Source: Chrysomallon squamiferum
Taxonomy: Eukaryota; Mollusca; Gastropoda; Neomphalida; Peltospiridae
Assembly (NCBI GenBank): GCA_012295275.1
Contig: CM022668.1
Coordinates: 12,638,022 to 12,668,021, forward strand
DNA length: 30,000 bases
Reading direction: 5' to 3'
Part shown: piece by piece, positions 17,131 through 29,320 of the stretch
Numbering within the stretch: position 1 is the stretch's first letter
Layout: every line of letters starts with the position of its first letter
Program-made: the position numbers and the translations under genes
The notes under the pieces: model-generated
What the model saw: only the letters and a program-made list of their open reading frames with translations
The model's database searches: none
Told to the model about the DNA's origin: nothing

Positions 17131-18118
17131 CTGTATGTATGACTGAATATAATTACGACACATTTTCACAAATTTACACAGAAATTCACACACTCTCACT
17201 CAGTCATATGCACAGACTTATTTTAAAAAGTTTAAAACAACAACAACAAACACACAGATAAAGTGAGTTTGTTCTACAGTTTAAAATACCTGCTAACTTG
17301 AATATTCCAATCAAGTTTTCAGAATTAATCCAGTATCCGAGGAGATGATTTATAATTCAGAACAGTAACTGAGTGATCAGGTCGCTAATAGTAATAATTA
17401 ATACCTTATACAACAAAATCTCTTTGCTATCCCCTCCAGTACAGACAGACAGACAGACAGACAGACTGATAAACGATCTGTTGGAAAAATAATTAGCCTT
17501 GTCTACATTCTGGCACGTTTAAATTACTTTTCAATACTGCAGGTGTTGGTCTTTTTTTCTTTTTTTTTTAATTATGTGCAAAATAATGTCGCAGCAATTC
17601 CCTAGAAATTATAGGGCAGGAGTGTCATGGAAGAAAGAAAAAAAAAAAAAAATACTGCTTAGCAAAGTTTTAATAGAAGTTTGAGTAAACACGCAAATGT
17701 GACACGTCTATTAACAGTGTGTAATCAATAGCCGACACATACGATAATTACCCAATGCCCATGAAGTACACAGTTGGTATTAAACACGACATTTTTTATT
17801 ACAGTTCCATAAACAATAATTAAGCTCAGAGGAGATGTGTTTTGTAATTGAGCTCGTAAAAGTTTCCATTTTATATTCAGTTCTTACCCAGGACGTGCGA
17901 AATGTCCAGCTAACCCAATTTCTGACGTGTTTCTGTTAGCGATTCAAATTTCTTTTCGTGGCCAGGATAATGGACAATAAATAAATGTTTAATAACATCT
18001 GAAAACATCTGAATAATTATGGCAACTGGGTGTCAGTCATATTTCGTAGGTGATGTGGTGTAATTTTTCTCAAGTGTGATGTAGTGTAGTTTTGTGTTAT
18101 TTTGTACCTATATCTATC
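17131..18118. other. Low-copy intron sequence with relatively high complexity
   Basis: Apart from a perfect (ACAG)n at 17441-17466 and A/T runs, this stretch has few simple repeats. It contains several less AT-rich patches, for example 17690-17800 and 17885-17970 (CCCAGGACGTGCGAAATGTC and onward). No exon was recognised; candidate conserved non-coding sequence. Confidence 0.4.
17441..17466. repeat. (ACAG)n microsatellite
   Basis: Six perfect ACAG tetranucleotides and a partial seventh. Confidence 0.92.
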
Positions 18119-18368
18119 TATCTATGCAGACACACACACATACACACTCATATACACACATTCACACACACACACACAAACACATTAACTCACATGTACA
18201 TTTAAATCAGGTGAATGAGTGTAATTTTTAAATATTTCAACTTTTAAAATATTTAAAAAATTATTATAATAATATAAAAATTTGTTGAAATAACAAAAGA
18301 ATATAATGCATTTTAAATCCAGATATTAAAATCAAAAAATATATGTGTGTGTGTGTGTGTGTGTGTGT
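18119..18368. repeat. (AC)n-rich and (TG)n microsatellites around AT-rich sequence
   Basis: Interrupted ACAC/CACATACAC at about 18127-18184 and pure (TG)n at 18344-18368. Confidence 0.88.
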
Positions 18369-18554
18369 ATTTTTCATTCATTAAAAGTGGAGCTGTATGT
18401 TAAACACTGAAAATAAACAATTCTAAGCAAATGTTTTAGATGAACGTTAATAATTATCATAATTGTCAGCTTATGACTTTATAATTGTAAGTGATTAATG
18501 ATGTCTGCTCTTAATTAGTTTGGTCTCTCCATTGAAGCTCTCCAGTATCTAATT

Positions 18555-18765
18555 GCTGTTAACTGGTGAGGCTAATTTAGGGTATACACTGAACTGTATA
18601 TATTTCTAATACAGATAATTATGAGGTCATTTGTTGATAATTACTTCTAACTGATGAGGCTAATTTGGGGTATACACTGAATTGTATATATTTTTAATTC
18701 AAAAAATTATGTGGTCATAATGTTGATAATTATTTTTAACTGAGGCCAATTAAGGGTATTTCCCT

Positions 18766-18802
<37 letters not shown>

Positions 18803-19320
18803 ATAATGTAGATAAGTATGAGGTCATATGTTGGTAATAATGACTGCCAAATTTGGGGTCTATGCTAAAATTAACATTTTTAAATTACCACTGAATTGAT
18901 GAAGCTAATTCGCGATGTACACTAGAATCTATACATTATTTAAAATTTATTCCTAAATACCGAGTTGACTGCATTTACTTGAGGAGGCTAATTTTGAAGC
19001 CTATGGGTGGGTATATAACCACAGCTAATTCAAGAGGCTGACTTTGGGATCAACACTAAAACCAACAAGATTCTAATTACAGCTAAACTGATCTGGCTAA
19101 TTTTGGGTGCCTTCTGAAGTCAACAATTACGGACAGAATTATATCTAAATGATCAGATTAATTATGCTTCTAGTTAACTAATGAGGCTAATATGAGGTCA
19201 ACAGAAATGTGGACAGAATTATAATTACTGCTAACTGATGGTGCTTCTGGAGTTTATGACAGCAGCTAGGCAAAGAGGCTAATTTGGGGTATACAGTCTA
19301 AAGTCAACAGGTTTTTATAA
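18555..19320 (+). repeat. Decayed tandem array with core GATGAGGCTAATTTGGGGTA
   Basis: The core CTGATGAGGCTAATTTGGGG then TATACACTGAA recurs in diverging forms with GCTAATTT-type landmarks at 18571, 18659, 18745 (GCCAATTA), 18846 (GCCAAATTTGGGG), 18904, 18988, 19037 (GCTGACTTTGGG), 19096 (GCTAATTTTGGG), 19186 and 19278. Spacing is 49-101 bp. Between cores GTCAACA and TTATAATTAC-like sequence recurs. A (TG)n of about 32 bp has expanded inside one unit at about 18768-18800. Confidence 0.82.
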
Positions 19321-19544
19321 TTGAGGCTTCAGGGAAAAAATAATAAATGTTTCATGCTGAGTGAACCAGGAAACAGACATTTTAATTAATAAGATCTTAT
19401 TAACGATTTTTTTTTTTTGGGTGAAATTTTTGTAAATTATAAAGGTGAGTTTCTTTAGTATGTATGGGAAAGCAAGAGTAATATAGTAAATATACAGTTG
19501 TTTTGGTTAACTGAAGGTTTTTTCTTGTGCATATTTAGTTAAAT

Positions 19545-19682
19545 GGGTGGGGGAGTGGGTGGGTGGGTTATTTTGGGTGTGTGGGTGTGATTGTAAACTT
19601 ACATCAACACAAGCATGGATGTACACACATGCATACACATAAACATATACAAAGATATATACATCTGTATTAATATATCTCA

Positions 19683-19716
<34 letters not shown>

Positions 19717-19760
19717 GCAAGAAAGACAGAGTGAGATAGAGTGTGTGGGTGTAATCAGTT
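19545..19760. repeat. G-rich GGGT patch and (TG)n microsatellite
   Basis: GGGTGGGGGAGTGGGTGGGT at 19545-19564 and following GGGTGTGTGGGTG, then (TG)n at about 19684-19717. Confidence 0.85.
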
Positions 19761-21110
19761 ATTAAAAACATATAGACAGACATATACACATTCGCATACG
19801 TATCCATACTGCATTATATCGATATTATGTACATATATATCACAAACCAGGATACACATACTTGCAAATATAAATTAAGAAACATACGTGCAATATATTT
19901 TTACTCTAACCCATATACATTGAGGACAATTTACTATTCTTAAAATAGTGTATGTTCAACAATTTGATCAACTACAAACGTTTATGATTTGCAAATCAAT
20001 GGTAAATTAATTATATCATAGTTCGTTACCTTGACCGCTTTATATGACTGTTATTTTCATGAATAAATATTTCTAACGACGAATTTGATTTAATATTTTC
20101 ATAGTAATAATGATGAAAATTAGCAATTTATAGGACTACTGACATATATCGGTCTAAATACATATATATGATATATAGACTCATATTCTGGCATTTAATA
20201 AACATTTAAATAGGATTGGGACATTAATTCTTATAAATCTGTTGAAATTGTATTTGCGTTTACGTATGTTTTACCTGCTGGTGTGAAAATTTTCGGTAAT
20301 ATCTTCTTTTGTTTTGAAAAGAAATCCCCTGACACTTATTTTCCTTTGTATTGTTGTTGTGTCTTGGAAACAAACTTTAAATTTCATTGCGCACAAAAAA
20401 AAAGTGCATTATTTCATAAGTAAATTGCATTCAGTACTGTTCGTTTATTATTAAAATTTAATGAAGATTTTTTTATATATTATTATACGTAAACAAATAA
20501 AATAAAAATAAAAAATAAAAAAGAGAAGAAAAGACCTTTAAAAAAAAAGAAGACGAAAACTTTAAAAAGTGCGTGTTACCCATTACAATTTCATTAACGT
20601 CATTTCCGCTTTTAACAGAATGTCCCAGACGACATATTTCTTTACTTTTTCTAATAAGTCAAATGTTGTAAATAAGTAGTGCACGTCATTAACTCACTGA
20701 TTTTTGGATTAATACAGATTTCTGCCAAACTCCGACTATTCAAGCAGAATTGATTTTTATGCATAGGAAGTAAAGTAGCTTCGATATTTTCTTTTTTTAA
20801 AAAGCTGTATTGAAAATATCAATTTTTGACTCCAAGAACTTCCTTGCAACAAGAACCAATCGAAGGATGACACGATTTTAATTTTTCTTTTCTTTTGACG
20901 AAAATTTTATGTTACTGACAGTCAGCAAAAATCGTTTTAAAAACAGAAATCTATTTCCTTATTTGCATTGTTATGTGCTGCGGTCAATAAACACGTTTGG
21001 CGTTTTGTAAATCGAAAAATACTTCAGTTTAAAAGAATTTATTATTAGAGGGGTTTTTTTTTGTTTGTTTTTTAACATCATAAAATAATTAAGTACCCTA
21101 TTACTAATTT
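19761..21110. other. Low-copy intron sequence with few simple repeats
   Basis: The longest stretch in the window with few microsatellites. It contains a perfect 14-bp palindrome TGATTTGCAAATCA at 19985-19998 and many CpG-containing words between 20030 and 21010. No exon recognised on either strand. Confidence 0.4.
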
Positions 21111-21112
21111 AA

Positions 21113-21136
21113 ACACACACACACACACACACACAC
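21113..21136. repeat. (AC)12 microsatellite
   Basis: Perfect AC dinucleotides followed by TGATTT. Confidence 0.93.
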
Positions 21137-21522
21137 TGATTTAAAAAAAATGGAACACGAAAGTTTAATGAATTTTTAAATATGGATTTTTCATAATGAA
21201 AATAACTAGTGCTTCTTTCTCTGTCTCAGGTATTTATGAATAGCATGTCATCTGAATATTAATTAATCTTTTTGAATTCTGATATACAGGCGTTGATTAT
21301 GGTGTTTTCTCAATATTATAAAATTAATACTGAATAAAAAAATACAAATTTGATGTTTATACGTGTGTCCCCATTCATCCACTCATTTATGCATTATGAA
21401 GTTGCACAATGACATTGAAATTGATAGGTCTCCATTCACTTTGAAATTCAAGATACATATGACAACACTGTTGTGACACATTGCAGCTTGTGTGTGAACA
21501 AAAGCAAGTAACTGTGCATATA

Positions 21523-21527
<5 letters not shown>

Positions 21528-21587
<60 letters not shown>
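21528..21587. repeat. (CT)n microsatellite
   Basis: About 30 perfect CT dinucleotides. Minus-strand Arg-Glu repeat frames across it are artefacts. Confidence 0.95.
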
Positions 21588-21590
<3 letters not shown>

Positions 21591-22734
21591 GGGTATTCTA
21601 TAAAATGTATAATTACAAATTATAGACATTTACAATGTTTTCAGAATATACACATTTCCTTTCAGAGTTTAATGCAAAATCTAGCTCTATGACCATGTTT
21701 TGCAGTTAACTGTAAGCGAATGTGTATATAAACCTTATAAAGCCAAAATAAATCCCATCACAGGAGACAACAGTAAAATGGCATTTTCTTTCGAGCATTA
21801 TTAATTCATGCATATTTTATGATGTTGCGTTTTATCTGTGTCTCTGCAGGGAGCTGTTTTTGTTATGTAACTCATACTTACTGAAGCAAAAAAAACCTAT
21901 AAAATGTTATTAAAACAGATTTTAGTATTCAGCTAAACATTCTGTTACTTGATATTTGTTTGAAGTTGGTGTAATCAAATCAGACATCCGAATGAGATAT
22001 TTTTTTTTTTCTTTATCTTTTTCTTGATTTCAAATGTACTAATGACATAACTCAATTTCTTTTTATCAGTTTTTTTTTTTTTTTTTTTTCTTTATTTTTC
22101 TTTACTTTTTTTTTTTTTTTTTGTCTTTCATTAATAATAAATAAAATCACCTTGACATAGAAACAGTTATTCGATATGGTGGTAATCTATACGATTTTGT
22201 AATTATAATCTGAAAGAAAAGACCAAATGCCATTAATTCAACCTTCAAAGGAGCTTACTGAATATCAGTTGCAATTTTCATTTACCCTTAAAAGAAAAAC
22301 ACTTCTCATAGTCTTTGATACAGGGGGGAATGGTTGGAATAAGAACTAGTAAATAATTAAAGTTTTCTTTTCAATTTAATTGTCCTGCATAATATTTGAA
22401 TTCAGATTTTTTTTTTTCCATTTTTCTTTATTGTGAATGGAGAGCAAACTTTTATAAATTATAATTGGCTATGAGTTCAGATACAGCTTTGTCCTGTAAT
22501 TAAAACAGCTACTGTATCTTAGAGGTAGTGTCATGATGCATAAATCCCATTCCAAACCAGTATCTTATAAATGATGTATGACAGGTCATAATATTGCTGG
22601 TGCATCAACACACATACACACCGACTCACCCACTCACACATGAATAACAGAAAAAAAATGGAAGTAATTGTTTTTAACAAAATCAATGCCAGTGTCATGA
22701 AGAAATGATTGTTAACAGTTCTCAAGATAGTCAT
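21588..22734. other. Low-copy AT-rich intron sequence
   Basis: Contains long interrupted T runs at 22070-22122. No gene or element recognised. Confidence 0.4.
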
Positions 22735-22823
22735 ATTTTGTTTGTGCACGAACTGCCGTATACAGAAAATAATGTAATTTTGTTCATGCAGAAACTGCTA
22801 TATACAGAAAAATAATGCAATTT
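22735..22823. repeat. Tandem duplication of about 45 bp
   Basis: Two adjacent copies share TTTTGTT, then TGCA.GAACTGC, TATACAGAAAA and TAATG.AATTT. They have diverged by several substitutions and a 1-2 base length change. Confidence 0.85.
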
Positions 22824-23700
22824 AGCACTGCATATGTTGTGAATTAGAACTGATATAATTATACTGTCAATTTGGTACTGTTCTGAATATTTTCTGCTAA
22901 CGGAGACAATTTGTGTGATTGTGATAAAGGTCATACATGCAATAATGTTTATTTCTATTTTCAATGTTTTTGTTGTTGATGCTGTTATTATTATTATTAT
23001 TTTTTTTTTTTTTTGAATGAAAAGCTATATGCTGGAATCTTATTATTTTATTTTTATTATTTAATTATATTTTTGTTGAAATAGTCGTAGAAGCTGTTAA
23101 TTTCATTTTAATGGCTACAACGTTGCTTCTCAATCTTTTCCTTGCAAGCTGTCCCCTTCTCCCACCCAAACTAAAAATAATAATTTATTGAATCCTCAAC
23201 ACTAACTGTCTTTGGAAATAAATAAGTTAATAAGTGAGTGAGTAAATAAATGTATGGTCAATCCTATAAAATAACCCAGACTGACAAATTTAATACAAGA
23301 ATTGTTCGACTTTCAGTGCACACACACTTTTTCTAATTCTTTCACAGGTTGTTCAGATTAATTAAATATGTCAATATGTTTGCGATGACCTGACAAACTA
23401 GGAACCTGGTGACCCAATAAACCTTTACTATGACTTTTGTGTCAGAATTCAATAGAAGGGGGAAAAAAAAAAAAAATTAAAAATTAAAAAAAAATGATCT
23501 GTCTGGAGCACTGACATGTTAATCCGATCAGTCCTAAAAAATCAATAATAAAAAATAAAAAAAATTCATTTTTTTTTCTTCCTAAAATGAGGAAGCAATC
23601 GGATTTTTTTTTTTTTTTTTTTTTCTTTCTACAATTATGGAACATTATGTGCGGGTGACACTTTAGTGGGATAAAATGTCTGAACCTTTCGTTCTCGGAG
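22824..23700. other. Low-copy AT-rich intron sequence
   Basis: Contains T runs at 23000-23014 and 23605-23624 and an A run at 23464-23476. The minus-strand frames here are open only because of low stop density; nothing is recognised. Confidence 0.4.
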
Positions 23701-24620
23701 GGAAAAACTGTAGACAGTTTATCACAAAAGTGTGAAAAATAAATAGATGGGATGGACTTTGAATTGTTAGATTGGACATGCATGGCTGATTTATGATGAG
23801 TTCTATTTTATTTTCTTTGTTTATGGAAATTATGATCAATGTGTTAACAGACATAGATGCATTGATGGATAAATGAACAGATAACTTGAGAAAAATGATA
23901 ATAAGTGTGTGTGCACCAGAAACCTTATATGGATGAATTGGATTAAGTAGATTTTTTATTTTTATTTTTATTTTTTTTTTTGATAGAAATGATGAATAGA
24001 TTGAAAGAAATTGATGATTACGATTGCAGACATATGGATTCATAAGTACTGAATGACAAATCTCGACAAAAATAAAATAATAAAATATAATTTTTTTTTT
24101 TTTTTAGATAATGTAGCCTTGTATGAATAGATTGGATTTTATTTTATTTTAGATGATTGTTTTTTATTTTTATTTTTTATTATTATTTTTTTTTTTATCA
24201 AAAGAATAGCTACAGTATAAAAAACAGAAATATTGATCAGAAGATCATTAATATGATGCATCATGGTGATTTATATATGTATATATATATATTTTAGATG
24301 GAACTTACAATGAAGGTATTAAGACACAGATACATATTGATGAGTAATGATTAGATAGATGAAATTTATATGGATGGATTACATTGCCTGAAAGAGGGTT
24401 TTTTTGTGTTTTTTTGCTATAAATGGATTGAAAAATGTATATTGATCATAATGATTGTGGACATTCATGTTGATTGGTTATTTACGGAAGGTTGCTTTGC
24501 TTGGGTGGACTGGATAAGAAGGTGGACTTATAAATAAACAAGAGACTGGAATACTTAGATTAATGACTGGGATGTTGCATTATGGATTTCTTTATTAGAT
24601 TTGCTTTTTTCAACAAATGT
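23700..24620. repeat. Possible decayed tandem array rich in GATGGATT/GATTGGATT
   Basis: Motifs such as TATGGATGAATTGGATT (23930), GTATGAATAGATTGGATT (24120) and TATGGATGGATTACATTG (24370) recur, each followed by a T-rich run. AAATATTGATCA and TATTGATCATAATGATTG also recur. Spacing is about 190-250 bp. The pattern is weaker than in the other arrays. Confidence 0.4.
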
Positions 24621-24830
24621 TTTCAAATATAGACACTGGTCTTGTGTAGTTGATTTAGATTGTATGATAAGATCTATGTATGATTATTGTTAGTAGTATT
24701 ATTAGTATTGTTATTGTTGTTTTTATTATTATTATTATTGATATATGTGACAGATTTCTTTAACCTGTATAAAGTGAATGGGTAACGTAATTTTGTTTGA
24801 TAAACTGGATAGCATCTTGAATTTGATGGG

Positions 24831-24850
24831 ACGTGTGTGGTGTGTGTGTG

Positions 24851-24912
<62 letters not shown>
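24831..24912. repeat. (TG)n microsatellite
   Basis: TG repeats interrupted once by GTGCCTGTG near 24850, then about 30 pure units. Confidence 0.95.
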
Positions 24913-24917
<5 letters not shown>

Positions 24918-24974
24918 AAAGTAAATCTATGTTTTTAAATCATCTTTTTGTATTTAGGTTTTTAATGTTATAAT

Positions 24975-25095
24975 TTATTTTATTTTATTTTATTTTATTT
25001 TATTTTATTTATTTATTTATTTATTTTTCCTATTTGTTTATTTATTTATTTAATTATTTTTATTTACATTTATTTTTATTTATTTATCTATTTAT
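24975..25095. repeat. (TTTTA)n and (TTTA)n microsatellite
   Basis: Pentanucleotide TTTTA units at about 24978-25010, passing into TTTA units. Confidence 0.92.
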
Positions 25096-25262
25096 AAATT
25101 TATGCTTTCCCATTAGCTCACTGACAGTAATATGTATAAGTTTGAGAAACAAGAAAATGTACTTCAGTGTGAATGTTCAGAAAACTGATAAAATGTTTAT
25201 TTCTATACACTCGGTTATAAACTGAATTTTTCAACCAATATAAAGCACTTTTATCTAAATTG

Positions 25263-25300
25263 TTTATTATTATTATTATTATTTTTTTTTTTTTTTTTAA
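25263..25300. repeat. (ATT)n followed by a T run
   Basis: Short ATT run leading into T18. Confidence 0.85.
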
Positions 25301-25391
25301 GGAAAATTAGGCTAATATTCGAAACACTGAAATATTCTTTTTTATGCTGAACATAAGTGTTTACTGCATTTAAATATTACTTTCAAATATA

Positions 25392-25400
<9 letters not shown>

Positions 25401-25429
<29 letters not shown>
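25401..25429. repeat. (AC)n microsatellite
   Basis: Perfect AC dinucleotides after TATATATATCT. Confidence 0.93.
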
Positions 25430-25434
<5 letters not shown>

Positions 25435-25574
25435 TCAGTTTGTTTTTCTTGCAAATATCATTCCTGTATCTAAATATTAGCATTCAGATTATGCTAATTT
25501 TGGAAACAGACTTTCATTAACTTGTGCCATTATTGGCATTCATTTGTCAGGTTTTTCAAACTGAGCTGTCTGTG

Positions 25575-25605
<31 letters not shown>
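25575..25605. repeat. Poly-A run, 31 bases
   Basis: Uninterrupted A run. No retroposon body, target duplication or polyadenylation signal was recognised upstream, so it is listed only as a homopolymer. Confidence 0.95.
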
Positions 25606-25608
<3 letters not shown>

Positions 25609-25893
25609 AAGGAATAATTATGCTAATATATTGAACGAGCTTTGTTTGATGCCAGTTCTATTCCAGACCTGCGTTTCTGAGAAAACAGCTTTGTTATTTT
25701 CTATGGCAGTTGTTGAAAAGTGTTGGTGGTCGAAAAATGGCAAAAGCTTTCACAGATTCATTACAGCAGCAAATTATGTGGTTTAAATGCCATGAAGTTA
25801 AGATAACAAACAAATGTTTGTCTAATGTATTTGTGAGTGTGTGTGCACTCAAAGATTCACTTAGTAAATCATTGTAATCCTAGTAATAGTAAT

Positions 25894-25920
25894 AAAAAAA
25901 AAAAAAAAAAAAAAAAAAAA
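25894..25920. repeat. Poly-A run, 27 bases
   Basis: Uninterrupted A run following GTAATAGTAAT. Confidence 0.95.
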
Positions 25921-26012
25921 TTATGTTGGTTTCCTTTGCATCGATTTCTTTCTACAGAACCTGGGGAATGAATTTTTTTTTTTTTTGGTGAAGAATTTAG
26001 AAAACAATTCTA

Positions 26013-26015
<3 letters not shown>

Positions 26016-26061
<46 letters not shown>

Positions 26062-26062
26062 T
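26016..26062. repeat. (ATT)n microsatellite
   Basis: About 15 ATT triplets, followed by TTTATTTATT-rich sequence to about 26095. Confidence 0.93.
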
Positions 26063-26095
26063 ATTTTTTATTTATTTATTGTTATTATTATTTTG

Positions 26096-27665
26096 ATTTA
26101 TAAAAGATTTTAAAAATATTTATGGTCTAATCATAATGTAGTTTTAATTTTTTAGATTTTTTTTTATAAAATCCATGAAGTTAAATATTAGTATACTTTT
26201 ATTTATTTATCTATTTATACATTTATTTATTTTTTATTATTATTATTATACAAATTATTAATCATTGAAGTATTTTTCTGAATGAAATAATAATTTGTTT
26301 TGAAGTCTTGATAAAGGTTATTAACCTATTGATTAAAAAAAGAATGAAAAACAAATTCATTATATAAATAAGTTTTCTTATTGAGCCATCCATTAACTGA
26401 TTGAAAAGTAACCAAACAGAACTGATTAAATAGATTTATTTTATTTTGAACTGTACAAAAAAAAAAAACCCATACTAAACAACAAAACAAAAGCAATATG
26501 TTTTGTAACTAGGTTCTTAATAGTTTATTTTTTATTTTTTTTAACCCACTGAACTAACCTTGAATTAATGAAGAAGTTTGTTGTGTTCGGCCTATTGAAT
26601 CTTAAGTAGTGACCTTCTTTGCCGAGTGTAATTCAGTTGATACTGTCCAAGATGAAGACATATTAACAAGGATTTATAACTCATCTCCAATTTCCTGTTT
26701 GCAGACACAGAAATGAGGTGTGAGAAGCAGAATAATTTATTTTATGGATGAAAAGACAATTGATGTCTGGATGTACGACTTGGCAGATTTTTTATGATTG
26801 GGGCTTTGGTGTCTGTGTGTGAGTCTGTCTGTGTGTGTTTATGAGGAGGTGTTTGTGGAGTTACGTGTATTTTATAAGCACAGATCCATATCAGATATGT
26901 CTTTGGTGAAGACAAAGCAAAAAAAAAAAAAATATATATATATCAGATGATTTCTTTTATGTTTGTGATTACATACTCAGGAATGTGCTATGACCAGATA
27001 TGGGAATATGTCTGGAATGGGAAATTCCCAGTAGATTCCTTAGTAAGACTGTCAATCCTTTGACTATTTGTACTTGATCACTGTTTTTCTATCTGCTGTT
27101 GTATTTGTATGGCATGTTGGGGTGTATATATGGTACTTAATGTGTGCATCCATGTATAGGTGTGTGTGTATATACATATATATATAAGGTATGTAGGGGT
27201 ATATTTAGGCTTGTTAGGTATCACTTAAATGATTTTTGCAAAGAATGGTATAACAGCTAATATTTTGCCCAACAATAAAATATATTTATTGACAGAAAAG
27301 CACTTACCATGCCCTATGATATGCCTATAATGGAGCACTTGTCGGAATGGTAAAATAGTTGAAAATGCACAATGAGGATTTTTTTTTCTTTGTATATAAA
27401 CATGCTTGGGTATAATATGTATGTAAACATGCATGTGTGTGTGCAAGCATGCCTAAAATTGCTTATCATGACCGTTTTTTTTTATAACAAATGTAAACAG
27501 TGGTGACATAATTCAGTTATATTTGTACCAACTGACCTTTACCTGTTGTGACGCACTCTCTTCAGCAGACAAATTGACTTGTTCAGTAAATATTACTCTA
27601 GTAACCTTTCTTTCTCTGCTTGCATTTTCTTTTTTATTGTCCATTCTTATAGCTGACATTCAGTG
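26096..27665. other. Low-copy intron sequence, nothing recognised
   Basis: AT-rich with short (TG) and (TATA) patches near 26813-26840, 26931-26942 and 27160-27186. The region 26570-26740 is of mixed composition but shows no usable open frame. Confidence 0.4.
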
Positions 27666-27785
27666 TTAGGAACCATAACTCTTGATAATCAAACTCCTAG
27701 ACCATAAATAACTTTAGTTAATAAAACTCAGGAACCATAACTCAGCATAATCAAGATTTATGCTGGCAAACCATTAATGGCTCTT
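27666..27785 (+). repeat. Decayed 31-bp tandem repeat, about four copies
   Basis: Landmarks TAGGAACCATAACTC (27667), TAGACCATAAATAAC (27698), CAGGAACCATAACTC (27729) and GCAAACCATTAATGG (about 27765) recur at about 31-bp steps. AATCAAACTCC, AATAAAACTC and AATCAAG occupy the second half of the units. Confidence 0.72.
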
Positions 27786-28961
27786 TGAAATTAAGCGGCA
27801 ATGTTCCAAGGGCTATTTCTGCATTACTGAGCACTTTATTTTGTTTTTTTATTGAAAATTTTGATCAATGTGTTGAAATATTTCACCATTGAAAAGATTA
27901 TACAAATTTAAGACATTTTTTTCTTCAATTTGTTTGGATTTTCGGAGGGTTTTATTTTATTTTCAGTCCTTAATATATATTTGTTATTTTCTCTTTTTTT
28001 TTCTTTCTTTTTTTTGTGGTCTGTCTTTTCTTTTCTCTTTGAATGCAAGAAAATGAATCAATAGTTAAAAATAAAATAGATTTTTTTTTTTTTTTTATGG
28101 AAAAAAATAGTAAATGTCACACAAGGCATTTTGAAATTTCAAACCCATTGACGTTTCAGTTATTGTTAGAACCATTCATTCATAAATGTTAAGAAATTCT
28201 GTAATGTTTAACTTCTGTTTAGAAAATTAATGCAAATGGCTGCCTTTACACAGGCGTAAAAATCATTCACTCATACATGTGATCAATTTCTATGACGGTA
28301 CAAACAATTACTGAGTATGACTGCATCTATATGCATTTGAAGTTATGCATGAGAAAAAAAACCCATTTAAACAAAAATAAGGCCACTTTCCATGAAAGCT
28401 ACACAAGTTCTTGAAAAAAAAAAAACAGTTCATCTGTATTTGTTAAAAGGCATGTAGCAGTTATTTCAGCAATTTCATAGAGATTCATGGATTTTTGGTT
28501 TTTATGGTAATTCTTCTACCATCTGATTAATTACTAAAACTGAACTCCACTTATGCAGACATTTCCGCATGTACGTGACATGCTTGAAATGTGCAAATAC
28601 CTCCAAGCATGCTCTATTTTAGTAGCATTAATAAATAAAGCAATATATTTTTGTTCCCTTCACAGATGTGTGTGTAATTTGTACCAGTTAACATTTCTGA
28701 AGTTGTGTTGTTTGTCAAAGGAAAAAAAAAAATTAAATTTAAAAAAAAAGGTTTATATAAAAAAAGTTGATGACTGTAAGTATGTATATTTTTAAAATTT
28801 CTATATATTTTTTTCTTTTTATATATATTTCATAATAACATTAAAATATCTGTGTACCTATTCATTAAACATTCTGTAACAGTTAATCATTAATACTAAA
28901 TTGCTTATAGTTATATTGTCTATATGTGTGTTTGGGTACGAGTGTATGTGTGTTTGGGTAT
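27786..28961. other. Low-copy AT-rich intron sequence, nothing recognised
   Basis: Contains T and A runs (for example 28081-28096 and 28415-28426). A plus-strand frame at 28553-28795 has no family resemblance and runs into poly-Lys from A runs, so it is not called. Confidence 0.4.

Positions 28962-29008
<47 letters not shown>
28962..29008. repeat. (TG)n microsatellite with a duplicated TGTGTGTTTGGGTA flank
   Basis: Pure TG run preceded by two copies of TGTGTGTTTGGGTAYGAGTG at about 28925-28963. Confidence 0.93.
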
Positions 29009-29009
<1 letters not shown>

Positions 29010-29287
29010 AAGAAGAGATAAGGAAGAAAAGAAAAGAAGATAAATATCAGATAAATATTAGAAACAGGAAAAATGTCGGATAGGAAAAGTAGATTGAGGA
29101 ATCGAAACCAGATTAAGCTACAAATAAAATCTTGCAACGTTAAAGAGAGAAAAAAACAAAACAAAAAGAAAGTAAATTCCAGAAAACTGCTAAATAAAAT
29201 CTTTCTTTATAGCACTCTAATGAACTTCGATGGGGTCTTCACTTGTCATGGAATGTTAATGTAGCCTGCAAAACTAAATAATCCCCC

Positions 29288-29320
<33 letters not shown>

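Noticed and set aside
16652-17261. Several overlapping Cys/Val/Tyr and His/Thr frames
   Set aside because: All come from the compound TG/ATGT repeat read in different frames and strands.
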